NCBI GenBank assembly: GCA_964035575.1
Contig: OZ037869.1
Coordinates: 744,001 to 808,000 of the forward strand
Origin: Rhynchopus sp. YZ270_cl-10
Taxonomy: Eukaryota > Euglenozoa > Diplonemea > Diplonemida > Diplonemidae
Reading direction: 5' to 3'
Length of the DNA: 64,000 nt
Positions 42,162-53,570 of this stretch are shown here, piece by piece (positions within the stretch are counted from its first letter, which is position 1; the number at the start of each line of letters is the position of its first letter). The notes beneath the pieces were generated by a model. It made no database searches. It was not told the DNA's origin and saw nothing but the letters and a program-made list of their open reading frames with translations. A program made the position numbers and the translations under genes.

Positions 42162-45100
42162 CTAGGGCAGAGTGTCCATGAGCTGGTCGAGATCCTGGTA
42201 CACATCCTTGGGGAGCACATCCTTCAGTCTGTGTCGGTAGAGACTGCGGTATTCAGATACCGAGTTGTTGATGCCGATGATCTCGGCCATGAAGTACATG
42301 CGGGACTTCAAGAGGTTCATGACTTCGTGACGGGACGAACCCGTGAGGTACACAACGTTGCACATACAGTACACAACCTTCAGAAGGACAGCGTCAGACA
42401 CAACTGCACCTTCACGTGCACAGCCTTCGTGCCAAAGTACCTCCACAGCCTCCTCCCACATCTCTGCGTGGATGAAGTAGTCGAACGCATCACTATAAGC
42501 GTCCTTTGAAACAAGCGGTGCCGCATCCATCACTCCACCCGTCAGTTTGTTGAACAAAATGCGAAGATGGTGTGGGTTGCGTGTCTTCTTGACAAGCGCA
42601 TTCACAGCCATCATGTTCCTGCGTCCCTCATGCACTGCCCACGAATCAAAGTGTGTAATAATAGAGTACGCCAGCTCCTCTGCAGCCACCAGGGACGACG
42701 TCGCTACTGCAGCGTTCAAACAAGCGCCCCACACACGAGGATTGTCGTAGGGGAAGTCTTCGCGTGCAGCCAGGCATTGGAAGAAGCTGTGCAGGTCAAG
42801 CTGCTGGTCCTTCATGCGGACGGGTGAGACGATGACACGTGGCACGTTTGCGTCAATGCAGTCGTCGATCTCTTTTGCAGTGAGTGCTTTGTTGTACAGT
42901 CGAAAGTCGCATTGTGCAAGACGCTGCAGCAATGGAAGAATGCCCGTCGACCAATCTGTGAAGTAGTGGAGTGAAGCCAGACCACACCCCTCCTTAATCT
43001 GCTGTGAGTTGCTCACAATCAGCGTCAAGGCCACCTGCCAGTTTGCAAGCTTTTCCTCCACCCTGTCGGATTGTCGTGGGCGAGTCAGCAGAGAAACCAG
43101 ATTGGTAAAACATTCAATACCCTCATCAGAGTTCCACGACTCATGCGAAAGTACTTTGTACCCGAGCTTCCCGAAAGTGTGTCTCAGCTTGTCGGTCCAT
43201 GTATTTTCTTGGAGCAAAATAATTTCCTGGTTTTTAATCTGTCGCTTCACGGCCTGCAGTTTGTTCGGATCAGATTCCTTCTCTGCAAACTCAAGGAGTT
43301 CGTCCATTCGTGTGTTCGCATGTGTGCTGCTTTTGAATCTTTTGCTGATGACATCGAACAGCAAGGAAGGGTCTTCCACAGTCATGCCCAGGTTCTCGAT
43401 GTGTGTCAGCAGGGTGGCGCTGTCCATGCATGGGGCCATCTTGCGCAGGAAGTGTGGGGTGATGGTGCGGATGTGGTTCGATGCTGCTGTGTCGGGGCCC
43501 TTCTGCTTCACCTCTAAGAGTGCAGTTTGGAGCCAGTTGATAATGAACCCGAACGCAGTAGACACAGTCATGTTCATGAAGTTGTCCATGAATGTGCCGG
43601 TGTCTGATACGTTCAGGTTGTCCACGTCTGCCCCAGCACGGTCTCGTTTCTCAAAGTAGTTCGTGTGCAACACAACCAACGCGTCCAGCACCTTGTCCAC
43701 TGTGCACGGATGCAAAACCTTATACGTCGTCTCATTCTCTAGTGCCTTCAGCAGCTGCTGGCCGGCCTCTATGAAGATTGCCTTTTCTTGCAGACTGCGT
43801 TTTTCACAGCACATTATGACCCCACACATGAAGAGCACGTCGGCTTCATGAGCAAGTCTTCCAACGACGACGGACTTGCTGTTGGTCAGGATGCCACGTA
43901 TTTTGAGGGCTTGTTTCAGGTTTATGCTTTCCTTCAACACATATGGGGTGAATGAATCAAAGAGGTATTTGGCAGAATTGCAGTCTGCACCGTCGATGGC
44001 CCGGCCGTCACTGCTGGAGTGAACGGGGCGGATCCCGTGGGTGTCATGTGATGTGTGACGTTCCTTGTCCTCTGTTTTGTAGAAGCAACGCATCAAGATC
44101 TCTGCTGTTGTCCTGTCGGGTATTTGCTTCATGCGGTTGACCTTTTCGAAGTAGTGTCGCAGGATCTGCAGTGGATTACAGTTCGCATCCAGATCGCCAA
44201 AATCTTCATCAAATACACCTGTCATCAACACTTCAAAAAGAAGTGTCTGCTCAGGCACCCAGCTTTCGTTCCAGAGCACCTCCACAGCCTCCTCCCACAT
44301 CTCTGCGTGGATAAAGTAGTCGAACACATCACTATAAGCGTCCTTTGAAACAAGCGGTGCCGCATCCATCACTCCACCCGTCAGTTTGTTGAACAAAATG
44401 CGAAGATGGTGTGGGTTGCGTGTCTTCTTGACAAGCGCATTCACAGCCATCACGTTCCTGCGTCCCTCATGCACTGCCCACGAATCAAAGTGTGTAATAA
44501 TAGAGTACGCCAGCTCCTCTGCAGCCACCAGGGACGACGTCGCTACTGCAGCGTTCAAACAAGCGCCCCACACACGAGGATTGTCGTAGGGGAAGTCCTC
44601 GCGTGCAGCCAGGCATTGGAAGAAGCTGTGCAGGTCAAGCTGCTGGTCCTTCATGCGGACGGGTGAGACGATGACACGTGGCACGTTTGCGTCAATGCAG
44701 TCGTCAATCTCTTTTGCAGTGAGTGCTTTGTCGTGTAGTTGAAGGTCACTATGTGCAAGACGATGCAGCAATGGAAGAATGCCCGTCGACCAATCTGTGA
44801 AGTAGTGGAGCGAAGCCAGACCACACCCCTCCTCAATCTGCTGGGAGTTGCTCACAATCAACGTCAAGGCCAATTGCCAGTTTGCAAGCTTTCTTTTTAT
44901 CTTGTCGGATTGTCGTGGGCGAGTCAGCAGAGAAACCAGATTGGTAAAACATTCAATACCCTCATCAGAGTTCCACGACTCATGCGAAAGTACTTTGTAC
45001 CCGAGCTTCCCGAAAATGTACCTCAGCTTGTCTGCACTTCTACTTTCGTCGTCCAAAATAATTTCCTGGTGTTTTATCTGTGCATGAACGTCCTGCAGTT

Positions 45101-46163
45101 TGTTCGGATCAGATTCCTTCTCTGCAAGCTCAAGGAGTTCATCCATTCGTGTGTTCGCATGTGTGCTGCTTTTGAATCTTTTGCTGATGACATCGAACAG
45201 CAAGGAAGGATCTTCCACAGTCATGCCCAGGTTCTCGATGTGTGTCAGCAGGGTGGCGCTGTCCATGCATGGGGCCATCTTGCGCAGGAAGTGTGGGGTG
45301 ATGGTGCGGATGTGGTTCGACGCTGTTGTGTCGGGGCCCTTCTTCTTCTGCACAACTTCGTCATTGTACTTAATCCAGCTGATAATGAACCCGAACGCAT
45401 CATATACCAACGCATTCATCGGGTTGTTGTGTCTGAATGTGTCGGTGTCTGATACGTTCAGGTTGTCCACATCTGCACCAGCACGGTCTCGTTTCTCAAA
45501 GTAGTTCGTGTGCAACACAACCAACGCGTCCAGCACCTTGTCCACTGTGCACGGATGCAAAACCTTATACGTCATCTCATTTTCTAGTGCCTTCAGCAGC
45601 TGCTGGCCAGCCTCTATGAAGATAGCGTCCTCTTGCAGACTGCGTTTTTCGCAGCACATTATGACCCCACAAATGAAGAGCACGTCGGCTTCACGAGCAC
45701 GTCTTCCAACGACAACGTGTTTGCTGTTGGTCAGGATGCCACGGACTTTGAGGGAGTCCCGAAGGTGTATGTTCTCTCTGGGGACAATGGGGGTGAATGA
45801 ATCAAATCGGTAGTCCTTGCAGTCTGCACCGTCGATGGCCCAGCCGTCACCAAGACGGATGTGGTGGGGGAGATGTGATTGGCGTTCTTTGTCCTCTATT
45901 TTGTAGAAGCAACGCATCAGGATCTCTGCTGTTGTCTCGTCGAGGATGGTACTCAAGCGCTGTTGCGTGATATCTTCAGGTAAGTAGTGTCGCAGGATCT
46001 TCAGTGGGCTCTCTTTCCTATCCAGATGGCAATAATATTCATCTAATGGACCTGTCATGAAGTCATGTGCAAGAAGTGTCTGCTCAGGTGACCAATTCGC
46101 TGCAGACAAGTTCGTATTCACCGTAATAATTCGCTTCGCACAAAGCGCCCGCGAAGCCTTCAT
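42162..46163 (-). CDS. PPR-like array member 3, two-unit fusion
   Basis: 1333 aa in one open frame. Unit 1 begins MKASRALCAKRI with a shortened leader and runs to VEVLWNE (about residue 630). Unit 2 begins at once with SWVPEQTLLFEVLMTGVFDE, i.e. without a second leader or start, and ends like member 1 (VYQDLDQLMDTLP). Each unit has the C-terminal PPR-like triplet. The junction falls at VLWHEG of the single-unit gene and NWVPEQT of the next, so it looks like an in-frame unequal crossover between neighbouring genes. The product should be a double-length solenoid. Regulation is probably shared with member 1, since the 5' flank is the same. Confidence 0.72.
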   Translation of the reverse strand: MKASRALCAKRIITVNTNLSAANWSPEQTLLAHDFMTGPLDEYYCHLDRKESPLKILRHYLPEDITQQRLSTILDETTAEILMRCFYKIEDKERQSHLPHHIRLGDGWAIDGADCKDYRFDSFTPIVPRENIHLRDSLKVRGILTNSKHVVVGRRAREADVLFICGVIMCCEKRSLQEDAIFIEAGQQLLKALENEMTYKVLHPCTVDKVLDALVVLHTNYFEKRDRAGADVDNLNVSDTDTFRHNNPMNALVYDAFGFIISWIKYNDEVVQKKKGPDTTASNHIRTITPHFLRKMAPCMDSATLLTHIENLGMTVEDPSLLFDVISKRFKSSTHANTRMDELLELAEKESDPNKLQDVHAQIKHQEIILDDESRSADKLRYIFGKLGYKVLSHESWNSDEGIECFTNLVSLLTRPRQSDKIKRKLANWQLALTLIVSNSQQIEEGCGLASLHYFTDWSTGILPLLHRLAHSDLQLHDKALTAKEIDDCIDANVPRVIVSPVRMKDQQLDLHSFFQCLAAREDFPYDNPRVWGACLNAAVATSSLVAAEELAYSIITHFDSWAVHEGRRNVMAVNALVKKTRNPHHLRILFNKLTGGVMDAAPLVSKDAYSDVFDYFIHAEMWEEAVEVLWNESWVPEQTLLFEVLMTGVFDEDFGDLDANCNPLQILRHYFEKVNRMKQIPDRTTAEILMRCFYKTEDKERHTSHDTHGIRPVHSSSDGRAIDGADCNSAKYLFDSFTPYVLKESINLKQALKIRGILTNSKSVVVGRLAHEADVLFMCGVIMCCEKRSLQEKAIFIEAGQQLLKALENETTYKVLHPCTVDKVLDALVVLHTNYFEKRDRAGADVDNLNVSDTGTFMDNFMNMTVSTAFGFIINWLQTALLEVKQKGPDTAASNHIRTITPHFLRKMAPCMDSATLLTHIENLGMTVEDPSLLFDVISKRFKSSTHANTRMDELLEFAEKESDPNKLQAVKRQIKNQEIILLQENTWTDKLRHTFGKLGYKVLSHESWNSDEGIECFTNLVSLLTRPRQSDRVEEKLANWQVALTLIVSNSQQIKEGCGLASLHYFTDWSTGILPLLQRLAQCDFRLYNKALTAKEIDDCIDANVPRVIVSPVRMKDQQLDLHSFFQCLAAREDFPYDNPRVWGACLNAAVATSSLVAAEELAYSIITHFDSWAVHEGRRNMMAVNALVKKTRNPHHLRILFNKLTGGVMDAAPLVSKDAYSDAFDYFIHAEMWEEAVEVLWHEGCAREGAVVSDAVLLKVVYCMCNVVYLTGSSRHEVMNLLKSRMYFMAEIIGINNSVSEYRSLYRHRLKDVLPKDVYQDLDQLMDTLP

Positions 46164-47343
46164 TTTGTGTAAAAAAGGATGTTCTGTTGTGAATGATATG
46201 TGTGTTGAAAATCAAATAGTCAGGAATTCCCGGAGTATTGCATTATTGGCTACGGAAGTCGTATTGATGCCATATCTTGCAACCTCACTGACCTACATCC
46301 TTCATTATGGTCGGATTGTGAAGACGGAGGGAGATAAAGGTTGCTCTGCTTATTCTGAAGCGCTGGGATTGAAGTTGATAAACAAAAATGAGTGTTTTGG
46401 GGGGAAATTAACCTCTAATAGTCTTCTTCGTTGGGGTTGCTGAAGGGGAGTGATTCGCACTTTTTCCGCACTTTTCCCATATTGGTAGAACCTGCTGACT
46501 GGGCCCACATCCTGGGGCCCGCACATGTGGGGCTCATTCAAGAACGGTCTGCAGTCTCGAAAATCCTGGTTGCCACTAAACTGAAAGCACCGGCAGAGTC
46601 CTTCATGATTTCGTAATCGAGATCGTTCTTTGCACTCTAGAGAGATTGTAGGCGATCCGCCGTGCTGTCTTCTTCCCTTGAACATCCTTCTTTACCTTGC
46701 ACGCATGACCGACAAAGTCAAGAAGGTCACAATGGCGTGCGGGGAAAGCACAGAGCTGCTCAGGGCTGACCAATAAATGCGACATATTTTCCTTGTCACG
46801 AACGGAGGACTGTTATCAAGTGCTCCGCATTCAGTGACACTTCCAGAACACCTTCCACTTCGTAACCCCAACACAGATGTTGCGAATGCTCTCTCTCACT
46901 TCCCCTTCAGCAATACTTAATTATTACACTCTGCTGGATCTCAAAAGTTAATTCATTGGAGGAAAGAGAGTTTTCTTTTCTTTTTTACACCGATTCTACT
47001 TTTTCATGTGAGTGAGGCATAATTCTAAACGTTGTCACATATGTACTCAATAAATTGAAAGCATATGTATAGGGATCAACAAAAATGTTCCCATGATGAC
47101 ATATTGTTGTATTTTTTTGTGAAACAGTTGCTCAAAAGGGAAATTCTTGCTTTTCATGGAACTTGAAGGTCACACCCGGATTTACTAATTTTTTGACCAT
47201 TCTGCTGATCTCTTCATTTTGACCACATGACCTCCGCTGAGTCGACTCGTCACCTGCTCGCGGGATCTGCCACCCAAAGGGCTAGGATCTTTCAAAACAT
47301 TAGGAACTGTTCTTTTGCGTCCATCTTTTCTGACAAAAGACCT
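46164..47343. other. Array spacer with conserved 5' flank copy 3
   Basis: 46164-46400 is the conserved flank with a 2-bp deletion (CTCTGC for CTCTCTGC). 46430-46640 is partly unique. 46640-47343 matches 41458-42160. Confidence 0.6.
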
Positions 47344-50300
47344 CTAGGGCAGAGTGTCCATGAGCTGGTCGAGATCCTGGTACACATCCTTGGGGAGCAC
47401 ATCCTTCAGTCTGTGTCGGTAGAGACTGCGGTATTCAGATACGAGTTGTTGATGCCGATGATCTCGGCCATGAAGTACATGCGGGACTTCAAGAGGTTTA
47501 AGGCTTTGTCAGGTGTATCGGACGAACCCGTGAGGTACACAACGTTGCACATACAGTACACAACCTTCAGAAGGACAGCGTCAGACACAACTGCAGCTTC
47601 ATGCGCACAGCCTTCGTTCCAGAGCACCTCCACAGCCTCCTCCCACATCTCTGCGTGGATGAAGTAGTCGAACGCATCACTATAAGCGTCCTTTGAAACA
47701 AGCGGTGCCGCATCCATCACTCCACCCGTCAGTTTGTTGAACAAAATGCGAAGATGGTGTGGGTTGCGTGTCTTCTTGACAAGCGCATTCACAGCCATCA
47801 TGTTCCTGCGTCCCTCATGCACTGCCCACGAATCAAAGTGTGTAATAATAGAGTACGCCAGCTCCTCTGCAGCCACCAGGGACGACGTCGCTACTGCAGC
47901 GTTCAAACAAGCGCCCCACACACGAGGATTGTCGTAGGGGAAGTCTTCGCGTGCAGCCAGGCATTGGAAGAAGCTGTGCAGGTCAAGCTGCTGGTCCTTC
48001 ATGCGGACGGGTGAGACGATGACACGTGGCACGTTTGCGTCAATGCAGTCGTCGATCTCTTTTGCAGTGAGTGCTTTGTTGTACAGTCGAAAGTCGCATT
48101 GTGCAAGACGCTGCAGCAATGGAAGAATGCCCGTCGACCAATCTGTGAAGTAGTGGAGTGAAGCCAGACCACACCCCTCCTTAATCTGCTGTGAGTTGCT
48201 CACAATCAGCGTCAAGGCCACCTGCCAGTTTGCAAGCTTTTCCTCCACCATGTCGGATTGTCGTGGGCGAGTCAGCAGAGAAACCAGATTGGTAAAACAT
48301 TCAATACCCTCATCAGAGTTCCACGACTCATGCGAAAGTACTTTGTACCCGAGCTTCCCGAAAGTGTGTCTCAGCTTGTCGGTCCATGTATTTTCTTGGA
48401 GCAAAATAATTTCCTGGTTTTTAATCTGTTCCTCCACGGCCTGCAGTTTGTTCGGATCAGACTCCTTCTCTTCAAGCTCAAGGAGTTCGTCCATTCGTGT
48501 GTTCGCATGTGTGCTGCTTTTGAATCTTTTGCTGATGACATCGAACAGCAAGGAAGGATCTTCCACAGTCATGCCCAGGTTCTCGATGTGTGTCAGCAGG
48601 GTGGCGCTGTCCATGCATGGGGCCATCTTGCGCAGGAAGTGTGGGGTGATGGTGTGGATGTGGTTCGACGCTGTTGTGTCGGGGCCTTTCTGCTTCACCT
48701 CTAAGAGTGCAGTTTGGAGCCAGTTGATAATGAACCCGAACGCAGTAGACACAGTCATGTTCATGAAGTTGTCCATGAATGTGTCGGTGTCTGATACGTT
48801 CAGGTTGTCCACGTCTGCCCCAGCACGGTCTCGTTTCTCAAAGCGGTTCGTATGCAACACAACCAACGCATCCAGCACCTTGTCCACTGTGCACGGATGC
48901 AAAACCTTATACGTCGTCTCATTCTCTAGTGCCTTCAGCAGATGCTGGCCGGCCTCTATGAAGATTGCCTTTTCTTGCAGACTGCGTTTGTCGCAGCACA
49001 TTATGACCCCACACATGAAGAGCACGTCGGCTTCATGAGCAAGTCTTCCAACGACGACGGGCTTGCTGTTGGTCAGAATGCCACGTATTTTCAGGGCTTG
49101 TTTCAGGTTTATGCTTTCCTTCAACACATATGGGGTGAATGAATCAAAGAGGTATTTCTTGCAGTCGGCACCGTCGATGGCCCGGCCGTCACTGCTGGAG
49201 TGAACGGGGCGGATCCCGTGGGTGTCATGTGATGTGTGACGTTCCTTGTCCTCTGTTTTGTAGAAGCAACGCATCAGGATCTCTGCTGTTGTCCTGTCGG
49301 GTATTTGCTTGATGCGGTTGACCTTTTCGAAGTAGTGTCGCAGGATCTGTAGTGGATTACAGTTCGTATCCAGATCGCCAAAATCTTCATCAAATACACC
49401 TGTCATCAACACTTCAAAAAGAAGTGTCTGCTCAGGCACCCAGCTTTCGTTCCAGAGCACCTCCACAGCCTCCTCCCACATCTCTGCGTGGATAAAGTAG
49501 TCGAACGCATCACTATAAGCGTCCTTTGAAACAAGCGGTGCCGCATCCATCACTCCACCCGTCAGTTTGTTGAACAAAATGCGAAGATGGTGTGGGTTGC
49601 GTGTCTTCTTGACAAGCGCATTCACAGCCATCATGTTCCTGCGTCCCTCATGCACTGCCCACGAATCAAAGTGTGTAATAATAGAGTACGCCAGCTCCTC
49701 TGCAGCCACCAGGGACGACGTCGCTACTGCAGCGTTCAAACAAGCGCCCCACACACGAGGATTGTCGTAGGGGAAGTCCTCGCGTGCAGCCAGGCATTGG
49801 AAGAAGCTGTGCAGGTCAAGCTGCTGGTCCTTCATGCGGACGGGTGAGACGATGCCACGTGGCACGTTTGCGTCAATGCAGTCGTCGATCTCTTTTGCAG
49901 TGAGTGCTTTGTCGTGTGGTTGAAGGTCACTATGTGCAAGACGATGCAGCAATGGAAGAATGCCCGTCGACCAATCTGTGAAGTAGTGGAGTGAAGCCAG
50001 ACCACGCCCCTCCTCAATCTGCTGTGAGTTGCTCACAATCAACGTCAAGGCCAATTGCCAGTTTGCAAGCTTTCTTTTTATCTTGTCGGATTGTAGTGGG
50101 CGAGTCAGCAGAGAAACCAGATTGGTAAAACATTCAATACCCTCATCAGAGTTCCACGACTCATGCGAAAGTACTGTGTACCCGAGCTTCCCGAAAGTGC
50201 ACCTCAGCCTGTCTGCACTTCTACTTTCGTCGTCCAAAATAATTTCCTGGTGTTTTATCTGTGCATGAACGTCCTGCAGTTTGTTCGGATCAGATTCCTT

Positions 50301-51343
50301 CTCTGCAAACTCAAGGAGTTCGTCCATTCGTGTGTTCGCATGTGTGCTGCTTTTGAATCTTTTGCTGATGACATCGAACAGCAAGGAAGGGTCTTCCACA
50401 GTCATGCCCAGGTTCTCGATGTGTGTCAGCAGGGTGGCGCTGTCCATGCATGGGGCCATCTTGCGCAGGAAGTGTGGGGTGATGGTGCGGATGTGGTTTG
50501 ACGCTGCTGTGTCGGGGCCCTTCTTCTTCTGCACAACTTCGTCATTGTACTTAATCCAGTTGATAATGAACCCGAACGCATCATATACCAACGCATTCAT
50601 CGGGTTGTTGTGTCTGAATGTGTCGGTGTCTGATACGTTCAGGTTGTCCACGTCTGCCCCAGCACGGTCTCGTTTCTCAAAGTAGTTCGTGTGCAACACA
50701 ACCAATGCGTCCAGCACCTTGTCCACTGTGCACGGGTGCAAAACCTTATACGTCTTCTTATGCTGTAGAGCGTTCAGCAGATGCTGGCCGGCCTCTATGA
50801 AGATTGCCTTTTCTTGCAGACTGCGTTTGTCGCAGCACATTATGACCCCACACATGAAGAGCACGTCGGCTTCATGAGCAAGTCTTCCAACGACGACGTG
50901 TTTGCTGTTGGTCAGGATGCCACGGACTTCGATGGCTTGCCGCGGGTCTATGTTCTCTCTGGGGACAATGGGGTGAATGGATCGAAGTCGTAAAATTCCT
51001 TGCAGTCTGCACCGTCGATGGCCCAGCCGTCACCGTGACGGGTGTGGTGGCGGAGATGTGATTGACGTGCCTTGTCCTCTATTTTGTAGAAGCAACGCAT
51101 CAGGAGCTCTGCTGTTGTACTGTTGGCGATGGTCGTCCTGCTATGTTGCTTGATCTCTTCGAGGTAGTGTTGCAGGATCTTCAGTGGGCTCTCTTTCCTA
51201 TCCAGATGGCAATAATATTCATCTAATGGACCTGTCATAAAGCCACGTGCAAGAAGTGTCTGCTCAGGTGACCAATTTGCTGCAGACAAGTTCGTATTCA
51301 CCGTCATAATTCGCTTCGCACAGAGAGCCCGCGAAACCTTCAT
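47344..51343 (-). pseudogene. PPR-like array member 4, two-unit fusion with two frameshifts
   Basis: Same two-unit plan and same fusion junction as member 3, so the fusion came before the 5.18-kb duplication. Two single-base losses break the frame relative to member 3. One is in the codons for FTPIVPREN near 50975 (one G of the GGGGG run), which ends the first frame after SPERT. The other is near 47440 (ACCGAG to ACGAG), which replaces the last 30 or so residues. Between them 1150 codons stay open and well conserved. Either the breaks are recent or one is a sequence error in a G run. Confidence 0.65.
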
Positions 51344-51744
51344 TTTGTGTAAAAAAGGATATTCTGTTGTGAATGATATGTGTGTTGAAAATCAAATAGT
51401 GAGGAATTCCCGGAGTATTGCATTATTGGCTACGGAAGTCGTATTGATGCCATATCTTGCAACCTCACTGACCTACATCCTTCATTATGGTCGGATTGTG
51501 AAGACGGAGGGAGATAAAGGTTGCTCTCTGCTTATTCTGAAGCGCTGGGATTGAAGTTGACAAACAAATATGAGTTTTTTTTGGGGGGAATAATTAACCT
51601 TTTTTTTTTTGGTCTTTTTTGGGGGATGGGGTTCAGGGGGGCTTTTGATGATTCGCTCAATTTGTTTTGGGCCCACAGAAAAGAAAAGAAAAAGTGGGGC
51701 AGTGCATAAAAACGCATTCACAACATTCAAGAAATTTTGAAAAG

Positions 51745-51771
51745 ATGACGGAGTCTCGCTGTGAGATGTCT
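51745..51771 (+). repeat. H1 hairpin repeat, diverged
   Basis: GATGACGGAGTCTCGCTGTG then AGATGTC; loop altered. Confidence 0.4.
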
Positions 51772-51856
51772 TTTTTCAAAATATATGAAAAATATGTGAA
51801 GGACCCCCCTACCGCGTGGGCTTTCTTTGCGTCTTTTGTAGATAAAAGAAAAATGG

Positions 51857-51895
51857 TAGTTGGAGTGCAAACGCCTCGGCGGACGTAGGCACCGG
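51857..51895 (+). repeat. S2 structured repeat, short
   Basis: AGTTGGAGTGCAAACGCCTC then GGCGGACGTAGGCAC; CGCC/GGCG with a minimal TC loop. Confidence 0.6.
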
Positions 51896-52432
51896 TGAGG
51901 GGAAAACAGAATGGTTAAGATGACATGGCTTTTTGAGCTTAGTCGGCTTTGGTAAAAAAAGGGATTCTTCGCTAAAACAAGGGGTAAAAAAAAAAAAAAA
52001 ATCATCCACTGTCCTACAACCTCAACGAAGGGGGTGTTTCATGGACGGTGTCTTTCCTTCTGTCATTGTTGAAGACCCCTGACAGTGTATGACAGGAGAT
52101 TATCAACGCTGTTGCGAAGGTCGGAAAACAGGGGTTTTTCCAGGGGGCGACGGGGGGGCGGACTGCCCCATATGTTCTCGTACTTTTTTTTTGATTTTTT
52201 TTTTTTTTGACCTCTGGGACTACTCCGTGAGAGGAAGCATGGGAGGGCATTATCTGCCCCCGAATGACTTTCCACTCCAGGGGCTGTATCTCAAAGATGC
52301 TCAGTTTTTTTTTTGGGGTCTCATAATTAGTCTTATTGGTTATCCCCCCTACCCATTTTAAATAATATGAAATCCTGGAAATCTCCCTGCAAAGTTGTAA
52401 AAAAAAAAGGGGGGAGGGAAAAGAGCAACCAA

Positions 52433-52500
52433 TTTGAAATACAACAGCCCTCTCATGACAGTGTATCTTCGTACATGACCGGCTGTACCGGGGGGTGGAT
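52433..52500 (+). repeat. S3 repeat, long form
   Basis: GAAATACAACAGCCCTCTCA then TGACAGTGTATC, a CGTACATGACCGGCTGTACC block and GGGGGGTGGATCCC. Matches 12654 throughout with scattered changes. Confidence 0.7.
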
Positions 52501-52635
52501 CCCAATCATGTAAAGTGGAACAAAGAAAATGAACCTTTTTTGGAAAGGCCCATTTTTTTCTGTCCTGATTTTTGTTTACTCGATCTCTCTCTCCGTTTTT
52601 TCTACTGAATGATACACACACAATAACATAAAAAT

Positions 52636-52700
52636 GGTAGTTGAGGCAGGCACCTCGCGACTGACCCACGTATGATGCCAGCCATCCGGATGAAAGCACA
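52636..52700 (+). repeat. S4 repeat
   Basis: GTAGTTGAGGCAGGCACCTC, GCGACTGACCCACGTATGAT, GCCAGCCATCCGGATGAAAG. CATC/GATG closes a small end hairpin. Confidence 0.7.
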
Positions 52701-53390
52701 AAAAAAAAAGATAAAAACGCATATGCGGAAAAAAGAATACTACAAGGGGGAGTGCAGGGAAAATATTCTTGTCAGGGAGAGGGAAGAGAAAATAGTGCAT
52801 TTCTTTTGTTCACACCTTTCAATGCTGTGGTAATCCAAAGAACCCAAAGAAATCTCTTCTTTTGTATTGAGACCACTTTTTTTGATACTTTTTTTGAAAT
52901 TTGTAGTGCAAATTGCTTCTTTGTGATGACACATTGTGCAATTTATCTTTGTTTACAAAGAATGACCACAATCGCATTTTTCCAACATATTTTTGGAGAG
53001 AACGCAGAAGCTGCCGTTCCATAGAAACTCTTCAGTCGCTCCTCTCCCCCTTGGCTGTTGAAAGAGCTGCGTAGGAGGTTAAGCGAGGATAGACCAAAAG
53101 AGTGACTACGTGAACGTAGTCCCTCTTCCTCTCACAACAGGTCTGTTACAAAGCAACGCCCTATCAAACACGCGGTGGTACCAAAAGAAACACGGGGGAA
53201 AAGAATGCTTTAAAAAAAAAACAAAATCGAAAGGGAATAGGTCACATAAAAGAGACGAAATTTGCAATGTCCACCATTCTTTTGTAGTTGTTTTTTTTTT
53301 TTTTTTTTTTTGCGTTTTTTTCAGGCTCTCCGCTAGGATTTCCGATTTTGAAAATATTCTGTTGATGGTCCACGTTGGTGGGGTACATGC

Positions 53391-53412
53391 TTGCACCGCA
53401 GGCGCACGGTAC
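53391..53412 (+). repeat. Shared GC hairpin motif (element B)
   Basis: TTGCACCGCAGGCGCACGG then TACG; same motif as in elements A, C and the hAT element, here without a minisatellite. The copy has CACC for CGCC, weakening the hairpin. Confidence 0.6.
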
Positions 53413-53570
53413 GCAACTTTTTTTTTTACCAACGCCCGATTTTGACTTTTTTGGGACGTTTGAGCACTCACCTCTCCATATCTTCTTCTCCTGAGCTTTT
53501 TTGACAGGTAGAACGGGTCTGAACCACTCAGCAGAACTTTTTTTTTTTTTCTTTTTTTCCCCATTTTCAA

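Larger units (their letters stand above)
41455..51560. repeat. Tandem segmental duplication, two copies of about 5.18 kb
   Basis: Spacer, gene and 5' flank at about 41455-46630 recur at about 46630-51560. The start codons are 5180 bp apart (46163, 51343), and the spacers at 41620-42180 and 46795-47360 are near-identical by eye. Differences inside the coding parts are scattered substitutions plus two single-base deletions in the second copy. Confidence 0.85.
51560..53280. other. Spacer with H1, S2, S3 and S4 repeats
   Basis: H1 at 51745 and 51919, S2 at 51857, S3 long form at 52433 and S4 at 52636. No coding sequence recognised. Confidence 0.55.

Noticed and set aside
36796-50996. Many plus-strand frames of 60-280 codons across the PPR-like genes
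   Set aside because: They are antisense shadows repeated in each unit; the minus-strand frames are far longer and carry the helical motifs.
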